Shown here: positions 34,360 through 43,155 of the stretch, piece by piece
How the letters are laid out: each line of letters starts with the position of its first letter
How positions within the stretch are numbered: the first letter of the stretch is position 1
Origin: CAWHHZ01 sp963829355
GTDB lineage: Bacteria; Acidobacteriota; Thermoanaerobaculia; Gp7-AA8; JAHWKK01
Assembly (NCBI GenBank): GCA_963829355.1
Contig: CAWHHZ010000019.1
Span: 1 to 64,000 of the forward strand
DNA length: 64,000 nt
Direction of reading: 5' to 3'
Made by a program: the position numbers and the translations under genes
Notes under the pieces: generated by a model
Database searches by the model: none
Told to the model about the DNA's origin: nothing
Seen by the model: only the letters and a program-made list of their open reading frames with translations

Positions 34360-36057
34360 ATGTCTTCGATGAAATCGTCCGACCCCAATTACGTTGCCGC
34401 CGCACTCGATCCGCTTTTCGCTCTTCCGATCGAATTTCAGCCTGACGTCGAAGAAGCGCTCGACCTCGTCGATCCCGATGCCGCCCGAAAATATCTGCTC
34501 GACAGACTCGCGAATGATTACCAGCGAGGCGATTGTGCCGTGTTCCAGCAGGTCTTTGACCGGCTGGGCGTGGAGCCTGTGGACGAGGATCTCTCACGGA
34601 TCTTCAACGACCGTGATGGCCACATCGGGGCCCGGGCCTGTGCCGTCGATCTGATCGCTGGTACCAATCGAGAGAAGAGGGCGAGTCTCCTCGGCCGGCT
34701 CAGCAGCGATGAGCGGAATGCGATTGCTGATGAGCCGCTTCGGGAACTGATCGCGGATGCCATCGAAGACTCCACGGCCGCGATTGCAATCGCCTACATC
34801 GCCGAACATTTCCCGGAGTCGCGTCAGCTCCCTCTCGAGCAGCACATCGAGTTGATCCGCAAGAAAATGGGCGCGAGCGCGGCGACCGTGTACGAGCCGC
34901 TGCTGTGCTCGATGAAGCTTCGCTCTCTTCACGATGCCATGATCGAGGCACTGATCGAGGAGGCGGCACCGGACGCACGTCACGCACTCGAGTGTGCCGC
35001 GGAATCGTCTGACGATGAGGAAACCCGGAAGAAGTTCGAGGATGCGCTCGATCGGCTCGATGACGCCGTACCGGCTGGTCCGCTACCGATCAGTGCCAGA
35101 CTCGGCCCGATCGATGGTCCGGGGAGGTTCGAGATCGCTCTTCTGATCGACAATCCGGAGGGCTCGACGACGCTGGCCTTTCTGCTGATCGACAACGATC
35201 AGATCCTCGATGGTTTTGTCGATTTCGCCCCCCCGGCGGAGCTGCTCGGCTCTGACCATCTACCAGAGGTCGAGATCGACGCTGCGGAGGCGGCGTGGGT
35301 CGTCGCCGAGGCGATGAAGGGGACCCTTCGTGATTCGCTCGATGGATTCACCCGGGCCGCGGTCAGATACTTCGAGCGCCTGCCTGCACCGATTGAGATG
35401 GAGACGCCGGAGCTTGCGCCGGAGGCGGATGACGAGCTCGTTGCCGATCTGATGGAGAGGCCCGAGTATGTTCTGTGGGCCTTTGCTCCGGAGGACTTTC
35501 ACCAATGTGACATCCCTGAGCCGCCGCACGATCCGGATGAGAAGTGGATCCGGAGTGCGATGAAGTGTCTCGACCGGAAGCAGATCCGCGAGCGTATCAG
35601 GCGGGACATCGAGTTCATGAGCAGGTGGCATCACGCCATGGGTGAGACGCGGGAAGCTCAGGGGCTGGCGCGAATCGCAACCGAGATCGAGGGTGAGTTC
35701 CGCCGGCATCCGCTCGTGTACGCGATGGTGGAGCGTTCTGTCGAGTTGCTGCACGACCCGGACATCCCGGACGGCGAGATCGAGGACGACGACGAGCTGG
35801 TCGCACTCGATTCGATCCACGACCCCGATGTCATCCGGAAGGCGCTGCTGGTCGAGATCATCGACAAGCAGATTCGGGGAGAGGACCCGCAGGCTGCACC
35901 GGAAGTGTTCGCGATCTTAACGGGTCGGGGGCTTTCGGACCGCGAGGCGAAGGAGAAGATGGCCGAGGTCCTGAACGACGATCTTCAGCAGGTGATCGAA
36001 AAGGAACGTCCGCACGACCCGGCAGCCTATGAGGCAGCGCTGCGCAGTCTGATCTAG
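34360..36057 (+). CDS. Conserved-looking acidic protein of unknown function
   Basis: 565 residues, strongly acidic, with no signal peptide or membrane helix, so cytoplasmic. The N-terminal 220 residues are helical with a HEAT-like feel (ALPIEFQPDVEEAL, ADAIEDSTAAIAIAYIAEHF). A central alpha/beta part (about 245-330) has ALLIDNPEGSTTLAFLLIDN. The C-terminal 60 residues (ILTGRGLSDREAKEKMAEVL, ERPHDPAAYEAALRSL) resemble the short helical DUF1841-type tail seen in other proteins, a weak similarity judged by eye. The start could also be the ATG at 34369. No partner genes: the upstream spacer is repeats and SulP follows after 69 bases on the same strand. Confidence 0.6.
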   Translation: MSSMKSSDPNYVAAALDPLFALPIEFQPDVEEALDLVDPDAARKYLLDRLANDYQRGDCAVFQQVFDRLGVEPVDEDLSRIFNDRDGHIGARACAVDLIAGTNREKRASLLGRLSSDERNAIADEPLRELIADAIEDSTAAIAIAYIAEHFPESRQLPLEQHIELIRKKMGASAATVYEPLLCSMKLRSLHDAMIEALIEEAAPDARHALECAAESSDDEETRKKFEDALDRLDDAVPAGPLPISARLGPIDGPGRFEIALLIDNPEGSTTLAFLLIDNDQILDGFVDFAPPAELLGSDHLPEVEIDAAEAAWVVAEAMKGTLRDSLDGFTRAAVRYFERLPAPIEMETPELAPEADDELVADLMERPEYVLWAFAPEDFHQCDIPEPPHDPDEKWIRSAMKCLDRKQIRERIRRDIEFMSRWHHAMGETREAQGLARIATEIEGEFRRHPLVYAMVERSVELLHDPDIPDGEIEDDDELVALDSIHDPDVIRKALLVEIIDKQIRGEDPQAAPEVFAILTGRGLSDREAKEKMAEVLNDDLQQVIEKERPHDPAAYEAALRSLI

Positions 36058-36126
36058 CAAGGTTGCGTCCGGGGTCGCGAAATGGGGTGATCGCACGACG
36101 TGTTGTGAGCAATCGGCGCGACGCCC

Positions 36127-37776
36127 TTGAGTCCACTCGAATCCTTCACCCCAAAAATCGTGTCCTGTTTCCGCGAGGGATATTCGCGCGAGAGCTTTGT
36201 CCGCGATCTGCTCGCGGGGCTCGTCGTCGGAATCGTCGCCCTGCCTCTGGCTCTGGCCTTCGCGATCGCGTCGGGTGTCGCGCCCGAGCGAGGTCTCTAC
36301 ACGGCGATCGTCGCAGGGTTTCTCATCTCGGCGCTGGGTGGAAGCAGGGTTCAGATCGGCGGCCCTACCGGTGCCTTCGTCGTCATCGTCTACGGGATCG
36401 TGACGAAGTTCGGCTATGGCGGGCTGGTCGTGTGCACCGCGATTGCGGGCGTGATCCTGATCGCGATGGGGCTCGCCCGCTTCGGCTCACTTCTGAAATT
36501 CATTCCTTATCCAGTCGTCACCGGGTTCACGGCGGGGATCGCGGTCATCATCTTTTCGTCCCAGGTCCGGGATCTGCTGGGTCTGCCGCTCGAATCGGTG
36601 CCGGTAGAATTCATCGATAAATGGCTCGCGTACGGCAAGGTGATCGGGGCGTTCGATCCTTCAGTCGTCGCTGTGTCGGCCGGGACACTCGCGATTCTGA
36701 TCGGGTGGCCCAGGGTCACCCACCGGATACCGGCCCCATTCGTGGCGATGGTGGCCGCGACGGTAGCGGTTCAGCTTCTCGGACTCCCGGTCGAGACGAT
36801 CGGGTCAAGGTTCGGGGGCGTTCCCTCGTCTCTTCCCATGCCGTCACTCCCGGAGATTCCCTGGAGCCGGATGAACGAGCTCATCTCGCCCGGCCTGACG
36901 ATCGCGCTGCTGGCTGCGATCGAATCATTGTTGTCGGCCGTAGTCGCCGACGGTCTCATCGGCGGCCGGCATCGCTCGAACATGGAGCTCGTCGCGCAGG
37001 GAGTCGCAAACATCGGATCGGTGATCTTCGGTGGGATCCCCGCGACTGGAGCGATCGCCCGCACGGCGACGAACGTCAAGAGCGGAGGCCGGAGTCCGGT
37101 CGCAGGGATTGTTCACGCTGCCACGCTGCTATTGATTCTGGTCGTGTTCGCCCGCTGGGCCGCGATGATCCCGCTCGCTGCTCTCGCCGCAATCCTCGTG
37201 GTCGTCGCCTACCACATGAGCGAGTGGAGATCGTTCCGTAACCTGCTCTCGGCGCCGCGCAGTGACATCGTCGTGCTGGTTGTGACATTCGCGCTTACCG
37301 TCTTCGTCGACCTTACCGTGGCCGTGCAGTTCGGCGTCGTGCTGGCCGCTCTGCTCTTCATGAAGCGGATGAGCGACGTGACGTCGGTCGCCGGCGTTAC
37401 TGACAGTGTTTTCGATGGCGAGGGAGAGGGGCTCGATACTCCCGTCGTTCCACGCGGAGTGCAGGTCTACGAGATCAACGGCCCCTTCTTCTTCGGGGCC
37501 GCGGACAAGCTCAAGGATGTGATGAGCGAGATCTCCGACAGACCGCGCGTCTTCATTCTGAGGATGAGGAATGTCCCTGCGATCGACGCCACCGGGATGC
37601 ATGCGCTCGAGCTGTTCGTGCGCAAATGCCGTTCAGACGGGATCGAGGTAATCATTTCCGAGCTCGCTGCACAGCCTCGGCATACGCTCGTGCGATCTCC
37701 GTTGTTCGAGATGCTCGGCCGCGACCATTTTGCTCCCACCCTCGCCGACGCGATCGAGCGATCGCAGCGGATGTAA
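36127..37776 (+). CDS. SulP-family anion transporter with STAS domain
   Basis: 549 residues. The N-terminal consensus region (DLLAGLVVGIVALPLALAFA, SGVAPERGLYTAI, GPTGAFVV) and about 10-14 transmembrane helices are typical of SulP/SLC26. GGIPATGAIARTATNVKSGG is the conserved family segment. Residues about 440-545 form a cytoplasmic STAS domain (EINGPFFFGAADKLKDVM, RMRNVPAIDATGMHALE). Members carry sulfate, bicarbonate or dicarboxylates; the substrate here is not visible. The start is uncertain: a TTG at 36127 gives the best N-terminus but has no clear ribosome-binding site. Confidence 0.9.
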   Translation: MSPLESFTPKIVSCFREGYSRESFVRDLLAGLVVGIVALPLALAFAIASGVAPERGLYTAIVAGFLISALGGSRVQIGGPTGAFVVIVYGIVTKFGYGGLVVCTAIAGVILIAMGLARFGSLLKFIPYPVVTGFTAGIAVIIFSSQVRDLLGLPLESVPVEFIDKWLAYGKVIGAFDPSVVAVSAGTLAILIGWPRVTHRIPAPFVAMVAATVAVQLLGLPVETIGSRFGGVPSSLPMPSLPEIPWSRMNELISPGLTIALLAAIESLLSAVVADGLIGGRHRSNMELVAQGVANIGSVIFGGIPATGAIARTATNVKSGGRSPVAGIVHAATLLLILVVFARWAAMIPLAALAAILVVVAYHMSEWRSFRNLLSAPRSDIVVLVVTFALTVFVDLTVAVQFGVVLAALLFMKRMSDVTSVAGVTDSVFDGEGEGLDTPVVPRGVQVYEINGPFFFGAADKLKDVMSEISDRPRVFILRMRNVPAIDATGMHALELFVRKCRSDGIEVIISELAAQPRHTLVRSPLFEMLGRDHFAPTLADAIERSQRM

Positions 37777-37880
37777 GGGGAGGCGGTTCGGGCGTTCGGG
37801 TTTTGGCGCGGACGCTGCGGGGGCGCGCGGGTCTCTTTCGTCCACTTCGCGGGCTGGTGGAGGGATGGGGGCGCCGGTGA

Positions 37881-38173
37881 CCCCCGGCTGAAGCCGTAAT
37901 GGCGTTGAGTTAAGGGTGCGACCGAGAATCGTCATGCCGAGCGGGCGGGTGGGTGGGCATGCGAGGCAGCTCGCGAGTTTCGTACTCAGTGACGTCTGGG
38001 CCGCTGCATGAGCGAGCGCCAGCTCCACGCCGACAGAGCACGTAACTTGCGAGGCGGCCCCTTCGGTTTCCCCCTCCCAGCACCCCTCAGGGCAGGCTCT
38101 CGCTTGCCCGCCCCACCCGCCCGCTCGGGGTGACAATCGCTTAACTCAACGCCATTGCGGCTGAAGCCGGGGG
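37881..38173. repeat. Nested inverted-repeat element
   Basis: The outer arms are CCCCCGGCTGAAGCCGTAAT...GAGTTAAG (37881-37914) and its near-perfect complement CTTAACTC...GCGGCTGAAGCCGGGGG (38140-38173). Inner arms GAGCGGGCGGGTGGG (near 37939) and CCCACCCGCCCGCTC (near 38112) also pair. The 529-base spacer between sulP and tetR has no visible gene. A single outer arm recurs at 691-725. Confidence 0.7.
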
Positions 38174-38238
38174 CGATTGTCTGGCGCCGCCTTCGGCGGC
38201 TGGGAGCAGCGCGCACTGTACGTTTCCGTATTTGAGTC

Positions 38239-38281
38239 TTGCCTTGGGACGGTTTCGGATCTATCTTACTAACTAGTTAGT
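38239..38281 (+). promoter_or_regulatory. Promoter and TetR operator of the exporter operon
   Basis: ACTAACTAGTTAGT at 38268-38281 is a perfect 14-base palindrome, 24 bases before the tetR start. Directly before it are TTGCCT (38239-38244) and TATCTT (38262-38267) spaced by 17 bases, a weak sigma70-like promoter. An operator overlapping the transcription start is the usual site for TetR autorepression. The operator call is stronger than the promoter boxes. Confidence 0.6.
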
Positions 38282-38305
38282 TTAACTGGATGGTTGGGAG
38301 ATGGA

Positions 38306-38971
38306 ATGGTTGAGAAGACCGAGGCACGCGCCAGGATTCTGGAGGCCGCGGCTGCGGCGTTCGGAGAGCTCGGGTTTGCGGGTGCGAGAGTCGACGACAT
38401 CGCTGCTCGCGCAGGAGTGAACAAGGCGACGGTGTACTACCACATCGGCGGCAAGGAGCAGTTGTATGCGACCGTCGTCGGAGAGGTGCTGGACCGGGCG
38501 ATGGAGACTCTTGCGACGTCGCTCGAGGAAGCATCGAAGCCGGAGGATCAGTTCCGTGCGGTGATCAACACACTCGTCACCACGGCCTCCAGATTTCCGC
38601 ACTTTGCACCGCTGATGCTCCGGGAGGTGGCTGGTGGGGGCTCGTCCCTGCCTGACGACGTCCTGAAGCGGATGGCGTCTCTGCTCGGAGTCGTTGCGGA
38701 TGTTCTGCGACACGGAGCCGAGGAAGGAAGTTTTCGAATCGTGGACCCGCTCGTGACGCACATGATGGTTGCCGGCAGCACGTTTTTTCTGATCGCGGGA
38801 GCGCCTCTCCGGAGCAGGATGAGAGCGATCGCCGGCACGAAAGCAGTCTCGCGGGAGACAACACCCGCGGCGCTTTCCGACCTCATCGCATCACTCATCA
38901 TCGACGGGCTGTCCTCGAGGTCAGCCACCAAGGGCGACGGGAGAGCAGGAAAGCGGAGGACGAAGCGATGA
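38306..38971 (+). CDS. TetR-family regulator of the ABC exporter operon
   Basis: 221 residues. The N-terminal HTH of TetR type is ILEAAAAAFGELGFAGARVD and then DIAARAGVNKATVYYHIGGKEQLY. The C-terminal ligand/dimer domain is about 60-200 and the tail is basic. The ATG at 38306 is preferred (GGGAG just upstream) over a TTG at 38294. The stop overlaps the tolC-like start by 4 bases. It probably represses its own operon through the palindrome at 38268-38281 and is released by a toxic compound the pump exports (family knowledge plus inference). Confidence 0.92.
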   Translation: MVEKTEARARILEAAAAAFGELGFAGARVDDIAARAGVNKATVYYHIGGKEQLYATVVGEVLDRAMETLATSLEEASKPEDQFRAVINTLVTTASRFPHFAPLMLREVAGGGSSLPDDVLKRMASLLGVVADVLRHGAEEGSFRIVDPLVTHMMVAGSTFFLIAGAPLRSRMRAIAGTKAVSRETTPAALSDLIASLIIDGLSSRSATKGDGRAGKRRTKR

Positions 38972-40296
38972 GGCAGGTCTCGATATCATTCTCCCTGGCG
39001 GTCGTTGTGACGCTCTCCGCCTTTCATGCGTTGGGTCAGAATCGCGTCACGATCGACGAAGCTGTGCGGAGCTCCCTGGATGCCAATCCAACCGTTGCAG
39101 CCGCCTCAGCCAGACTGAGGGGAGCACGCGCAGCCGTCGAAGAAGCAGAGGCGGCGAGGCAGCCACGGGTGAGTCTGAGCGCTTCGCTTTTTCAGTACGA
39201 GGACCCGATGGTCGTGACACCGATCCATGGGTTCGGTACCGGTCAGTTCCCGGAGTTTGACGACACGCTCATCCAGAGCGCCCTGAATTTCGAGTACCTG
39301 CTTTGGGATGGTGGCGCAAGGTCAGCTCGGATCGGGGCGAGTGAATCGCAGGCCGGGGTTGCCGATCTCACCGTGAGATCGGTCAGAGAAGCGTTGATGT
39401 TGCGGACCGCGGCTGTGTATCTCGGTGCGCTGAGCCGCGAGTCGGTCATCACGTCACTCGACGCGCGCGCTGCGGCCCTGGACGCGGAGGAGCGGAGGGT
39501 GCGGGCGCTGATCGACGTCGGGCGTGCGGCGGAGGTCGATCGTTTGCGGATCCAGGCAGCCATTGCTTCTGCCGAGGCGGAGCGTGAAGCGGTCGAGTCC
39601 GATCTTCGCGCATCTCTGCTCGAGCTCGGCAGGTTGATCGACCAAGCGGAGGTCCCTTCGGTGGTCGATGTCACACTCTCCGGGGACGCACTGAGCGACC
39701 GGAAAGAACTGGAGAACCGACTGCTGGAGAACAATCCGCGGGTGCGCCGGGCCCGGGAGATCGTCGGATCCCGGATTGCGGAACGAAAGATTGCTCGCGC
39801 GACGTACCTCCCGCAGGTGCAGGCGGCGGGGTCGTGGCTGCAGTTCGGCGATGACAGCCTCTCGTTCGATCACGAGTGGAATCTCGGTCTCAGGGTGAGG
39901 GTGCCGTTATGGGACGGCGGCGCGACGGCCGCACGAGTCGCTCAGGCGACGGCGGCCGTGCTCGCCGCGGAGGAAGATGTGCGAGTCGAGGAAGATCTTG
40001 CGCTCGATCACCTCGACCGGTCTGTGGCGGCGGTCGAGCGAAATCGTGCGGTGGAGCAGAGCCTCGAGGTTGCCGTGGACAGGTTCGAGGAGGTGGTCCG
40101 GATCGAGAACCTCCGTTTGCGCACCGGAGCCGGAACTCAGAGGGAGTATCTCGACGCGGAGGCCGATCTCTTTGAGGCCAAAGCAGGACTGGCAAACGCG
40201 CGTTACAACACCATCCTCTCGCGGATCGAGCTTGCCCATGTTCTGGGTGAGCTGACGCCGCAGTGGTTCTCCACACATCTCAGGAGTCAGTCATGA
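38968..40296 (+). CDS. TolC-family outer membrane efflux protein
   Basis: 442 residues. The signal peptide SISFSLAVVVTLSAFHALG is followed by the two-fold helical and coiled-coil layout of outer membrane efflux proteins (VTIDEAVRSSLDANPTVAAA, LLENNPRVRRAREIV, LRTGAGTQREYLDAEADLFE). It forms the outer-membrane exit duct of the tripartite pump encoded by the following genes. Overlaps tetR and the hlyD-like gene by 4 bases each. Confidence 0.9.
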   Translation: MRQVSISFSLAVVVTLSAFHALGQNRVTIDEAVRSSLDANPTVAAASARLRGARAAVEEAEAARQPRVSLSASLFQYEDPMVVTPIHGFGTGQFPEFDDTLIQSALNFEYLLWDGGARSARIGASESQAGVADLTVRSVREALMLRTAAVYLGALSRESVITSLDARAAALDAEERRVRALIDVGRAAEVDRLRIQAAIASAEAEREAVESDLRASLLELGRLIDQAEVPSVVDVTLSGDALSDRKELENRLLENNPRVRRAREIVGSRIAERKIARATYLPQVQAAGSWLQFGDDSLSFDHEWNLGLRVRVPLWDGGATAARVAQATAAVLAAEEDVRVEEDLALDHLDRSVAAVERNRAVEQSLEVAVDRFEEVVRIENLRLRTGAGTQREYLDAEADLFEAKAGLANARYNTILSRIELAHVLGELTPQWFSTHLRSQS

Positions 40297-41303
40297 ATCC
40301 GAAGCGTATTCTGCCAGTCATCGTCATCATTGCAGTTGGGGTTGCGGTCTGGTTCTGGATGAACCGGCAAACGGGCGACCCGGATCTGCTTGCGGTCTCC
40401 GGCACCATCGAGGCGACCGAAGCACGGCTCGGCTTTCAGGTACCCGGACGACTGGAGACGATCAGCGCAGAAGAGGGGGAGATCGTGCAGAGCGGCAGTA
40501 CGCTCGCGCGACTCGAAACGTCCGAAATTGCTGAGCGACGTGAGCAGGCTCGAGCCCGTCTCACGGCGGCGCGCGCTCTTCTCGAGGAGATGCGGCAGGG
40601 GGCTCGACCGCAGGAGATCGCTCAGGCGAAGGCTTCCGTGGGTGCTGCCGAAGAGCAACTCGACGATGCGCGGAGGGATCTCTCCCGGAACCGAGAGTTG
40701 TACGAAGGGGGCGCGATCAGTCGGGAAATGCTCGACAAGTCCGAAAGCGCCGCCGCGATTGCAGCGGAGAATCTGAACCGGGCGAGGGAACAGCTCTCGC
40801 TGGTGCGCAGCGGAACACGAGCCGAGCGCATCGAGGCGCAGCAGGCGCAGGTCGCCGAAGCCGAGGCGGCCGTACGCGCAATCGATGCCGCGCTGGAGAA
40901 CTACGTGATCTCTGCGCCGTTCACGGGACTGGTGACGGTTCGTCACCGGGAACCGGAGGAGATCGTCGCGCCCGGGCAGCCGGTCGTCACTCTGATGAAC
41001 CCCGCTGACCGCTGGGTGAGGATCTACGTTCCGGAAAATCGCATCGGTGGAGTGCACCTCGGAACTGCCGCGGAGATTCGCTCGGACACCTACCCGGAAA
41101 AAGCGTATCGCGGCAGGGTCGTGCACATTGCATCAGAGGCGGAGTTCACTCCGAAAAATGTGCAGACGACCGAGGAGCGTGTCCGGCTCGTCTATGCGGT
41201 CAAAGTTCAGATCGAAGGCGATGACGTGATGGAGCTGAAGCCGGGAATGCCTGCCGACGTGGAGTTGTCGTTCGGCGAAGCCGTCAGGGACACCGAAGGA
41301 TGA
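40293..41303 (+). CDS. HlyD/YbhG-type periplasmic adaptor
   Basis: 336 residues. A single N-terminal anchor (PVIVIIAVGVAVWFWM) is followed by a lipoyl-like half motif (GTIEATEARLGFQVPGRLET). Then comes a long coiled coil (about 75-190, EQARARLTAARALLEEMRQG), the second lipoyl half (APFTGLVTVRHREPEEIV) and a beta-barrel. It bridges the inner-membrane ABC permeases and the TolC-like channel. The ATG at 40293 follows CAGGAG and overlaps the previous stop (ATGA). Confidence 0.92.
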   Translation: MNPKRILPVIVIIAVGVAVWFWMNRQTGDPDLLAVSGTIEATEARLGFQVPGRLETISAEEGEIVQSGSTLARLETSEIAERREQARARLTAARALLEEMRQGARPQEIAQAKASVGAAEEQLDDARRDLSRNRELYEGGAISREMLDKSESAAAIAAENLNRAREQLSLVRSGTRAERIEAQQAQVAEAEAAVRAIDAALENYVISAPFTGLVTVRHREPEEIVAPGQPVVTLMNPADRWVRIYVPENRIGGVHLGTAAEIRSDTYPEKAYRGRVVHIASEAEFTPKNVQTTEERVRLVYAVKVQIEGDDVMELKPGMPADVELSFGEAVRDTEG

Positions 41304-42220
41304 TCCGTCTCGAGCAGCTCACGAAGCGATTCGGTGAGGTCACCGCCGTCGATTCTCTCACCTTCGAGGTCGACCGGGGGGAGTTGTTCGGTCTCGTGGG
41401 TCCGGACGGAGCGGGAAAGACGACGACGCTCCGGATGCTGGCGGGAGTGCTGCGTCCGAGCTCGGGAACTGCGATCCTCGATGACGTGGACGTGGTGGAA
41501 GAGCCGGAAGGCGTGAAGCATCGTCTCGCTTACATGTCGCAGAGGTTTGGTCTCTATACAGATCTCACAGTACTGGAGAATCTGAACTTTTACGCTGACC
41601 TCTACCGGGTGCCGAAGGAAGAACGCGGAAGGCGTCTCGAACGGCTGTTCGAGTTCTCCGGGCTGGAGCCGTTCCGCGACCGGCTCGCCGGCAATCTCTC
41701 CGGCGGTATGAAGCAGAAGCTCGGGCTTTCGTGTGCACTCATCCACGAGCCCCGCATCCTCCTTCTCGATGAACCGACCTTCGGCGTCGATCCGATCTCA
41801 CGACGCGACCTGTGGATCATCATTCACGAGATGGTTGCTCGAGGCGTGACCGCGATCGTCAGTACTTCCTACATGGATGAGGCGGAACGTTTCGACCGGA
41901 TCGCATTCCTCGATGGCGGGAGGCTTCTGGCCGTGGACGCGCCGGATCGGCTGCGTGCGTCACTGGACGGAGAGATTCTTTCGGTGATCGCAGGCGATGT
42001 ACGGAGATCCCGAGACGTGGCGCGCCGGCTGCCGTGGGTCAGGAGAGCGGTGGTGTTCGGCGACCGGCTGCATGTCACGGTCGACTCCGCCGCGAATCGC
42101 ACCGAGGATCTGCGCGCCGCTCTCGCCGGGGAGGATCTGCCGGTTTCGTCGATTGTGCGCATCGACCCGTCGATGGAGGACGTCTTCGTCGATCGGATCG
42201 GCAGGGAGCGGGTGCGGTGA
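41300..42220 (+). CDS. ABC transporter ATPase 1 (YbhF N-half-like)
   Basis: 306 residues. Walker A is GPDGAGKTTT, the signature LSGGMKQKLGL, and Walker B LLLDEPTFGVDP; a C-terminal extension of about 80 residues ends SMEDVFVDRIG. Corresponds to the first half of the fused E. coli YbhF. Overlaps both neighbours by 4 bases. Confidence 0.93.
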   Translation: MIRLEQLTKRFGEVTAVDSLTFEVDRGELFGLVGPDGAGKTTTLRMLAGVLRPSSGTAILDDVDVVEEPEGVKHRLAYMSQRFGLYTDLTVLENLNFYADLYRVPKEERGRRLERLFEFSGLEPFRDRLAGNLSGGMKQKLGLSCALIHEPRILLLDEPTFGVDPISRRDLWIIIHEMVARGVTAIVSTSYMDEAERFDRIAFLDGGRLLAVDAPDRLRASLDGEILSVIAGDVRRSRDVARRLPWVRRAVVFGDRLHVTVDSAANRTEDLRAALAGEDLPVSSIVRIDPSMEDVFVDRIGRERVR

Positions 42221-43155
42221 ACGCGGCGGTCCATGTCGAAGGGCTTCGTCGCACGTTTGGAGATTTCGTTGCGGTTGATGATCTCTCTCTCGATGTCGCT
42301 CCGGGGGAGGTATTCGGCTTTCTCGGTCCAAACGGGGCGGGGAAGACCACGACGATCAGAATGCTCACGGGGCTCCTTCTGCCGAGCTCCGGCACGGGAA
42401 CCGTCGCGGGATTCGACATCATGACCGAGAGCGAGTCGATCAAGCGGAACATCGGCTACATGTCGCAGCTCTTCTCGCTTTACTCCGATCTCACGATCGA
42501 AGAGAACATCGCGCTCTTCTCCGGGCTCTACAATGTCGAGCGCTCCCGAAGGCGTGAACGCCGGGACTGGGTGATGGAGATGTCGGGACTCGCGGACAAG
42601 CGGGACCGGCTCGTTCAGGAGCTCTCACTCGGCTGGAAGCAGCGCCTCGCGCTCGGATGCGCGGTTCTCCACGAGCCATCGGTGATCTTTCTCGATGAGC
42701 CCACATCGGGAGTCGACCCGATCTCGCGCCGGACGTTCTGGGATCTGATCTATGAGCTGGCGGGCGAAGGGCGGACCATCTTCGTCACGACGCATTACAT
42801 GGAAGAGGCCGAGTATGCAAACCGGCTCGCTCTGATGAACCGCGGAAAACTGATCGCACTCGATACGCCGCATGCGTTGCGCGACGCGATGACGGAGCCG
42901 CTTTTCGAGGTGGCGGTCGAGAACGGCGTGAAGGCAGTTCCGGTGCTGCAGGCGGACCCGGAAGTCAAAACGGCAGCACTGTTCGGACGGTCACTCCACG
43001 TGACGTTGGATGGGAGGTCCGGCGGCGGCAGCACGATTGAGGAGACACTCCGGCGAGGCGGGATTACGGCGAGATCGATCCGGCAGATCGACCCATCACT
43101 CGAGGACGTGTTCGTTTCTCTCGTTCGGGAGAGCGGGGGAGCCGTCGATGGGTAG
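42217..43155 (+). CDS. ABC transporter ATPase 2 (YbhF C-half-like)
   Basis: 312 residues from a GTG at 42217 that overlaps the previous stop (GTGA). Walker A is GPNGAGKTTT and Walker B IFLDEPTSGVDP. The signature is degenerate, LSLGWKQRLAL instead of LSGGQ, as in the second half of YbhF, so the two ATPases probably form an asymmetric heterodimer. The frame is open far upstream, but that part overlaps ATPase 1 and has no ABC similarity. Confidence 0.92.
   Translation: MNAAVHVEGLRRTFGDFVAVDDLSLDVAPGEVFGFLGPNGAGKTTTIRMLTGLLLPSSGTGTVAGFDIMTESESIKRNIGYMSQLFSLYSDLTIEENIALFSGLYNVERSRRRERRDWVMEMSGLADKRDRLVQELSLGWKQRLALGCAVLHEPSVIFLDEPTSGVDPISRRTFWDLIYELAGEGRTIFVTTHYMEEAEYANRLALMNRGKLIALDTPHALRDAMTEPLFEVAVENGVKAVPVLQADPEVKTAALFGRSLHVTLDGRSGGGSTIEETLRRGGITARSIRQIDPSLEDVFVSLVRESGGAVDG

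Noticed and set aside
42034..42216. Upstream extension of ABC ATPase 2
   Set aside because: It overlaps ATPase 1 and carries no ABC similarity; the GTG at 42217 gives the family N-terminus and a GTGA overlap.
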